From Microglena sp. YARC (taxonomy: Eukaryota; Chlorophyta; Chlorophyceae; Chlamydomonadales; Chlamydomonadaceae): a stretch of 64,000 bases of DNA. The translations under genes and the position numbers were made by a program. Below are positions 59,286 through 64,000 of the stretch, piece after piece. The notes beneath the pieces are model-generated. The model was not told the DNA's origin and ran no database searches. It saw only the letters and a list, made by a program, of their open reading frames with translations. The stretch lies in NCBI GenBank assembly GCA_022414725.1, contig CM039463.1, positions 74,210,990-74,274,989 on the forward strand, read 5' to 3'. Positions within the stretch are counted from its first letter, which is position 1. Each line of letters opens with the position of its first letter.

Positions 59286-60080
59286 AGATGGGGATGGCTC
59301 CAATATAAAACTCCTGGAAAGCAGGAAAGGTGGGGCCAGATTAAGTTTCTTAAACTAGAAAGACAATGCCGAGACAAGACAGCGGCACAACTTGCCAACT
59401 TTCCAGTTGTATAACAAGTTGAGGGCTTTTGGCGGAGCCCCCCCTTCTGGGGTGCGGGAGCCCCTAGGGTCACACCGCTGTCCATTTGTTTGTGCGACTG
59501 ACCGACGACCAACACGAAGCCTAACGCCTCAGCCAACTGTCTAGTAACTAACTGGGTTTGGTCCGCTCCATTCTGTTGCCACCTGTCGTTCTGTTGCCAA
59601 CACTCTCCACCAATTTTCCCGTCGTTTGCGACGCTGCATATGCATAGGACTTGTCTAGGCACCCCAACAAAGCTTTCAAACAACTAAGTAGCATACAACT
59701 CCATGAAAGCGGGAACGTAATCAAAAAGGAGGGCAGAGATGGAAGGGCTGCCAAGGCTATAAACGCAGGGCATCAAGAAACACAAGAGAGAGGGGGGGGG
59801 GGGGGGGCGAAACAAAATAGCTGAAGACATCCAAATAAAGGAACCGGCTATAAGCAAATTAAGATGCAGCAATTGTCACATGTTGCTTAGTGACATCACC
59901 AGTCAAGCATGAACGCAGTCTCTTCCTTATCCTATTCCTCATTACCAAGGAATACTAAGAACAAAGACACTAGGACCAAGAAGCCACCCAGCAGACGTTA
60001 GACGATAGATGACTGTGTACTAATCAGTTAGGGTTCCGCTATATCCTGGGCTGAACCACAAGACAGACCTAGCCACCTCG
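59286..60080. other. Non-coding stretch around the dispersed element, no gene seen
   Basis: Apart from the element at 59427-59656 and a poly-G run at 59791-59808, nothing recognisable is present. Confidence 0.35.
59427..59656 (+). mobile_element. GGCGGAGCCCC dispersed element, longest copy
   Basis: TTTTGGCGGAGCCCCCCCTT, GAAGCCTAACGCCTCAGCCA, CTGTTGCCACCTGTCGTTCT, TTTTCCCGTCGTTTGCGACG and an end at GCATAGGACTTGTCT. It shares end points with 49884-50098. Confidence 0.7.
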
Positions 60081-60084
60081 CCTT

Positions 60085-60240
60085 GATCTTTCTAGCAAAG
60101 ACTATTTTGTTTTCTTTTTCTTTTTTTCTTTGTGCATGATGTTCATAAGTCCCCCTTGACTCCGTCAAACCGAGGGCGCATTTGGAGTCCAGTTGGGCAC
60201 CAGGAAAAATGTCATCATCATCATCATCATCATTATTAGA
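60085..60240 (+). mobile_element. Dispersed repeat with (ATC)n tail, copy 1
   Basis: TTTGTTTTCTTTTTCTTTTT, CTTGACTCCGTCAAACCGAG, GGCGCATTTGGAGTCCAG and CACCAGGAAAAATGTCATCA, ending in (ATC)n. Copies are at about 63225-63368 (same strand) and 63893-64000 (opposite strand). A conserved 3' end with a simple tail suggests a SINE or LINE end. Confidence 0.7.
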
Positions 60241-60299
60241 GGTGTTCAACCTACTGAGCCAGTTCTTTATTCCAATACTTTTTAATTTAATTCCCGTTC

Positions 60300-60490
60300 A
60301 TAGAATGGCTCAATGGCAGAGCTCCTTAAACAACGTAGGTGCCGGGTTCGAATTCCCACGGGTGTGCTTAAGTCTTTGCGGTCGCTGTCATCCGCCATGG
60401 TTGCTTTGTTCAGGTAAAGTAGCAGCCCGTTCCCTACCATGTTAAGACGGGGCTCCCTTAATACCACGCCCCACCAGGCTTTATCATTAC
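60300..60490 (+). mobile_element. tRNA-derived SINE, most complete copy
   Basis: A-box-like TGGCTCAATGGCAGAG, B box GGTTCGAATTC, then TTGCGGTCGCTGTCATCCGC, AGTAGCAGCCCGTTCCCTAC and an end at GGCTTTATCATTACTT. It matches the minus-strand copy at 4549-4745 over its whole length. Confidence 0.75.
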
Positions 60491-61520
60491 TTTTTAAATT
60501 CCAATACTGATTCGGAAGGTCGAGCACCAACATCCCCACTTCTTGTAGTCCTCATTAAGTACGTCGTAGCAAAAGGACCTGGTGAAGGAAATTGGCACTG
60601 AGTCGAACCAGCATAGCCACCCAGGGTTTTTCTTTTCGGCTACCAGCGCCAGCTTCTAGGCAGCTCCCAGTTGAGACTGCCATTGGGCCAAACCCAAAGA
60701 TTCCAGGAGCACTGGAAAGCTGACAATACCAGCTCCCAGGTGCCTAGGTTGCTTAACGTTTGGATGAAGAGAGATCCTAGGGAGCTGCCTAGAGGCTGCT
60801 GCTATCCTAGGGAGCTGCCTAGAGGCTGCTGCTCGTAGCTGAAAATAAAAAACTATGTAACCATTTTTGAATAAAAGGACCAGATTTTTGTTTGTGCTAC
60901 ATGTAGCAGCTTCTAAGCAGCTCCCTGAGCCAGACACAGGGCTCAACCCCTAGATATCAGGAGCACTGGTACACTGATCATGTCAGCTGTCAGATGCATC
61001 AGCTTGATCGGGTAGCCAGGCAGGGGAGCTGCCCAGATAGAAGATGCTACATGTAGCTCAAAAGAAAAAGACTGATCGTGTGCTCCATCACTCACTTCGC
61101 CCAGAGTTAGGATATTGCAAGGACCGTTTTAACGGACCTCAACTGGGTAGTCGAGGCAGTATTGAGTTTGTAATGGCAGAACCCCTGGTTTGGAAGATAC
61201 CTTTAAGTAGGCTGTGTCCAACTGGTCGCGCGTTAGCCGTTGCTGTTATTCTCTGCTACATCACAATGCTCAATACGTTGTTGGTTCCTAGGCCCTTGTT
61301 CGAACTATCTTTGTGTGCAACGCGACGCCATTCCGTCGTTGCATGGCGAAGCATGGGTCCGGCTAAATTAGTCAGAAATGCCCCCCCTCGGCCCCCGTCC
61401 GTTAAACAATTGTTTGGGGTTCAGTTCATCAGTGCTTTTTCTTTTTAAGCCCTTCCTATACGGTTGGGAAAGTCCTTTTAGCCTATTTGGCCTACCCCTG
61501 TACTGTAGCATACATACATA
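60491..61520. other. Repeat-rich stretch, no gene supported
   Basis: CCTAGGGAGCTGCCTAGAGG CTGCTGCT is tandemly duplicated (60775-60832) and similar CAGCTCCC segments recur to 61050. Bases 61375-61515 are another reverse copy of the repeat found at 9762-10592. Confidence 0.4.
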
Positions 61521-61970
61521 GTGGCGCATCATGGTGAATTCATGACGTTCACGCGCAGGGCCGAGGCTGCTGCTGCCAAGGAGGCGGCTTGGTGGAAGGC
61601 TGAGAGGGTTAGGCGGGAGGCTGAGAGGGTTAGGCGGGAGGCCGCTTTGCAGGAGAAGGCTAGGCAAGAGGAGGCTAGGCAGGAGGAGGCAAGGCAAGAG
61701 GCGGCTAGGCGGGAGGTGGCTAGGCAGGAGGAGGAGGCTTGGCTGGATGCGAATCCGTTGGAGAGGGCTAGGCGGGAGGCGGCTAAGCGAGAGGCAGTTA
61801 GACAGGAGGAGGCCAGGCTGGAGGAGGCCAGGCGGGATGCCGCCAGGCTGGAGAAGGCTAGGCAGAAGGAGGCTATGCGGGTGGCGGCTAAGCGTGAGGC
61901 GGCTAGGCAGGAGGAGGCCAGACGGGAGGCGGCTAGGCGGGAGGCCGCAGAGGCCCTCATACATAGGTAA
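61521..61970 (+). CDS. Arg/Glu/Ala-rich reading frame (coiled coil or single helix), uncertain
   Basis: An uninterrupted 149-residue frame: RAEAAAAKEAAWWKAERVRR, then repeats of RQEEA/RREAA to REAAEALIHR. Charged residues spaced as in a long stable alpha helix are typical of single-alpha-helix or coiled-coil segments. The DNA is a diverged 15-bp repeat (GCTAGGCAGGAGGAG), which is naturally open, so it could be non-coding. The start at 61521 is only the first ATG. GTAATTT after AGG at 61968 could be a donor. Confidence 0.35.
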   Translation: MAHHGEFMTFTRRAEAAAAKEAAWWKAERVRREAERVRREAALQEKARQEEARQEEARQEAARREVARQEEEAWLDANPLERARREAAKREAVRQEEARLEEARRDAARLEKARQKEAMRVAAKREAARQEEARREAARREAAEALIHR

Positions 61971-62249
61971 TTTGAATTTGAATTGTTCTTCTGGGCTGTG
62001 ATTTGAATTTGTAATTTGAATTGTTCCTCTGTGCTGTAATGCAATTTTGAATTGGAATTCTGGGCTGCTCACTGTCTGCCAATTCCAAGTCCCCCCGTGC
62101 GATACCCACGGAAACCAGGGAGCACACTAAGTGGACTAGACAGTTTAAAGACTTGTCCAGGTCCCATAGACAGGTAAGGAGCACACAGATCGGCACGCAG
62201 GGTTGAGATGGTGTTGCATGTTTATGCTTGGTCTAATCATGTGGCGTAT

Positions 62250-62337
62250 GATCATGTACGGTGTACTTTAGCCTAGTCAGACTGCCAGCATCATATGGTA
62301 TCATATGATGACATGATATCATAATGCCGTTCCCTAC
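62250..62337. mobile_element. AT-rich MITE, partial third copy
   Basis: TAGTCAGACTGCCAGCATCA, GATGACATGATATCATAATG and CCGTTCCCTAC match one end of the elements at 2953-3131 and 3269-3415. Confidence 0.55.
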
Positions 62338-62459
62338 AAATAACCCCACCTCTATCCAACCACCACTAGGGTAGTCAACCAACTAGTGTATAACCAAAGC
62401 AACAGACCCCCCAAACCTTGACAGTCACTGCTTCACATACACGTGCCTGTTGCTGTGAT

Positions 62460-62630
62460 AACTATATCACCTCATGTGCCTGGGATGTGATCACCTGATT
62501 GATCATAACATGTCATAACGCGTCATAACATGTCATGATGTGTCATACTATGCCATAACATGTCATGATGTGTCAGAACATGTCAGTACGCGTCATAACA
62601 TGTCATAATGCAAATCCAGGGGTGGGGTTG
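62460..62630 (+). repeat. CATAACATGT short tandem repeat
   Basis: Units TCATAACATG, TCATGATGTG and TCATAACGCG alternate with a period of about 10-11 bp. Similar ATAACGTGGT units follow at 62860-62940. Confidence 0.7.
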
Positions 62631-62688
62631 AGGGGTTAGATACCTTAACGAATCCTAGAAAAAGTCATAACGAGTCTACCATGCATTA

Positions 62689-62859
62689 TAGCAATTCAGG
62701 TGATGAACTGGACAAATGTTTTGTACTTTGTCGAGAATCGTCGAGAATTCCAGGCCAAATTGACGAGAATTCTCGGATTTCCAGCGCAAAATTCTCGACG
62801 AAGTACAAAGTGCGAGTTCTCGCGGAAACGTTTTGCCCAGTTCATCCCCTGAATTGCTA
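62689..62859. mobile_element. Foldback MITE with TA target duplication
   Basis: The left end TAGCAATTCAGGTGATGAAC TGG and the right end CCAGTTCATCCCCTGAATTG CTA are nearly perfect inverted repeats. The interior is also self-complementary (TTTGTACTTTGTCGAGAAT against ATTCTCGACGAAGTACAAA). TA flanks both ends, as for Tc1/mariner-type elements. Confidence 0.75.
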
Positions 62860-63224
62860 TAACGTGGTATAACGTGCCTTGACGAGATATAACGTGGTAT
62901 AACATTGTATAACGTGCTGTACCGTGGTATGACGTATGTTTCCATACCGTAGTCGACGGATAACGATGCTCACTCCGCGCCCCCTCCTGGGGGCGACGAC
63001 TGACCGGAACCAGGCAACCTGGCAGGTACATAGCCTTGTCAGGCCTAGAAAGGTACCCTCAGGAAGACCAAGGCAAGGTCGGGGTATAAGCTAGGGCTAG
63101 ACGGAAGACGAAGAACCGCCCTGTAAAGCCGAGCCGTATATTTAGTTATCGAGCTGCAATTTATGTACTCGGAAGACGGACGAAAAATTGCACCAAACAG
63201 ATTGGCACTTATAAATTTGTTTGT

Positions 63225-63368
63225 TTTCTTTTTTATTTTCTTCTTTGTACATTCTTTTTATTTTCTTCTTTGTTCATACCTCCCCCTCGACTCCGTCAAG
63301 CTGAGGGCACATTTGGAGTCCAGGAGGTAGGGCACCTGGAAAAATGTAATCATCATCATCTTCGTTAT
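63225..63368 (+). mobile_element. Dispersed repeat with (ATC)n tail, copy 2
   Basis: CCCCCTCGACTCCGTCAAGC, TGAGGGCACATTTGGAGTCC and ACCTGGAAAAATGTAATCAT match the copy at 60085-60240. Confidence 0.7.
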
Positions 63369-63379
63369 CAATTACAGGG

Positions 63380-63890
63380 AGCATCCCCCAGCGTTCAAGT
63401 TACTTAGACACAAGTGGGTGGGTAGGGGGTGGGTAGGGAGGGGGGAGGGGGTGTGCAGGGGTGGGTAGCGGGTAGGGAGGGGGGAGTTACTTAGACACAT
63501 GTGGGTGGGTAGGGGGGTTGGTAGGGAGGGGGAGGGGGTATGCAGGGTTGGGTAGCGGGTAGGGAGGGGGAAGTTACTTAGACACGAGTGGGTGGGTAGG
63601 GGGGGGGGGGAGGGGGAGGGGGTATGCAGGGTTGGGTAGCGGGTAGGGAGGGGAGAGGTACTTAGACACGAGTGGGTGGGTAGGGGGTGGGTGTGTGGGT
63701 GGGTTACTTAGGCACGAGTTGGTGGGTAGGGGGGGGGGGGGGGGGGGGAGGGGGAGGGAGTATGCAGGGGGTAGCGGGTAGGAGGGGGGAGTTACTTAGA
63801 CACGAGTGGGTGGGTAGGGGGGGAAGGGTATGCAGGGGGGGGTAGCGAGTAGGGAGGGGGGAGGTACTTAGACACGAACTCGATAAGATA
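63380..63890 (+). repeat. ~105-bp tandem repeat (TTACTTAGACACGAGTGGGT)
   Basis: Six or seven units, each TTACTTAGACACRAGTGGGT followed by GGGTAGGGGG runs and GTATGCAGGGTTGGGTAGCG, with poly-G insertions. Confidence 0.85.
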
Positions 63891-63892
63891 TA

Positions 63893-64000
63893 TTCATACT
63901 GATGATGATTACATTTTTCCTGGTGTCCTACTGGACTCTGAATGTGCCCTCGGCCTGACGGAGTCAAGGGGGGCTTGCTAACATCGTGCACAAAGAAGAA
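63893..64000 (-). mobile_element. Dispersed repeat with (ATC)n tail, copy 3, cut by the window end
   Basis: Reverse orientation: GATGATGATTACATTTTTCC, CTGGACTCTGAATGTGCCCT and TGACGGAGTCAAGGGGG. Confidence 0.7.

Overview
This window is eukaryotic nuclear DNA. It holds two intron-rich genes on the + strand whose exons I could join by protein similarity and matching intron phase. The SPOC-RRM protein resembles plant FPA more than animal SPEN, so a green-lineage protist (a unicellular alga) is my best guess. The species cannot be fixed from the sequence. Coding exons are only 43 to about 850 bases long and sit in very large, repeat-filled introns. Single-base slips in homopolymers (long C or G runs) break some reading frames. 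The 31-43 kb stretch also has indel noise typical of a poorly polished long-read consensus.

Region 1 (about 65-6949, +): a MRG-domain gene (MRG15/MORF4/Eaf3 family) in six exons. Its 5' end may lie off the window and no chromodomain is visible. Region 2 (6950-12327): intergenic DNA with a 49-bp tandem repeat, short retroelement-like tails and two hAT-type MITEs nested in an older repeat. Region 3 (12328-53594, +): one gene of about 41 kb in fourteen exons (fifteen if a 19-nt microintron is real). It encodes roughly 1,280 residues: a basic N terminus, a helical region resembling API5-type HEAT repeats, a Ser/Pro linker, three RRM-like domains, a long Gln/Pro/Met-rich linker and a C-terminal SPOC domain. 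Region 4 (53595-64000): repeat-rich DNA with dispersed elements, 13- and 14-bp minisatellites, one isolated zinc-finger-like exon and one Arg/Glu/Ala-rich reading frame.

The most striking property is shared by the introns of both genes. Their 5' part usually consists of diverged tandem copies of the upstream exon's last bases plus the donor site. Their 3' part usually consists of diverged tandem copies of the acceptor site plus the downstream exon's first bases. Coding continuity normally needs the first donor and the last acceptor, so the rest look like decoy splice sites. Donor halves tend to be G/T-rich with poly-G tracts and acceptor halves C/A-rich with poly-C tracts, so many introns could pair with themselves as RNA. 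In the largest intron (15.8 kb) the acceptor-edge array has become a 13-kb satellite.

Both gene products are probably nuclear: one a chromatin adaptor, the other an RNA-binding, SPOC-containing regulator. Nothing in the sequence shows that they act together.
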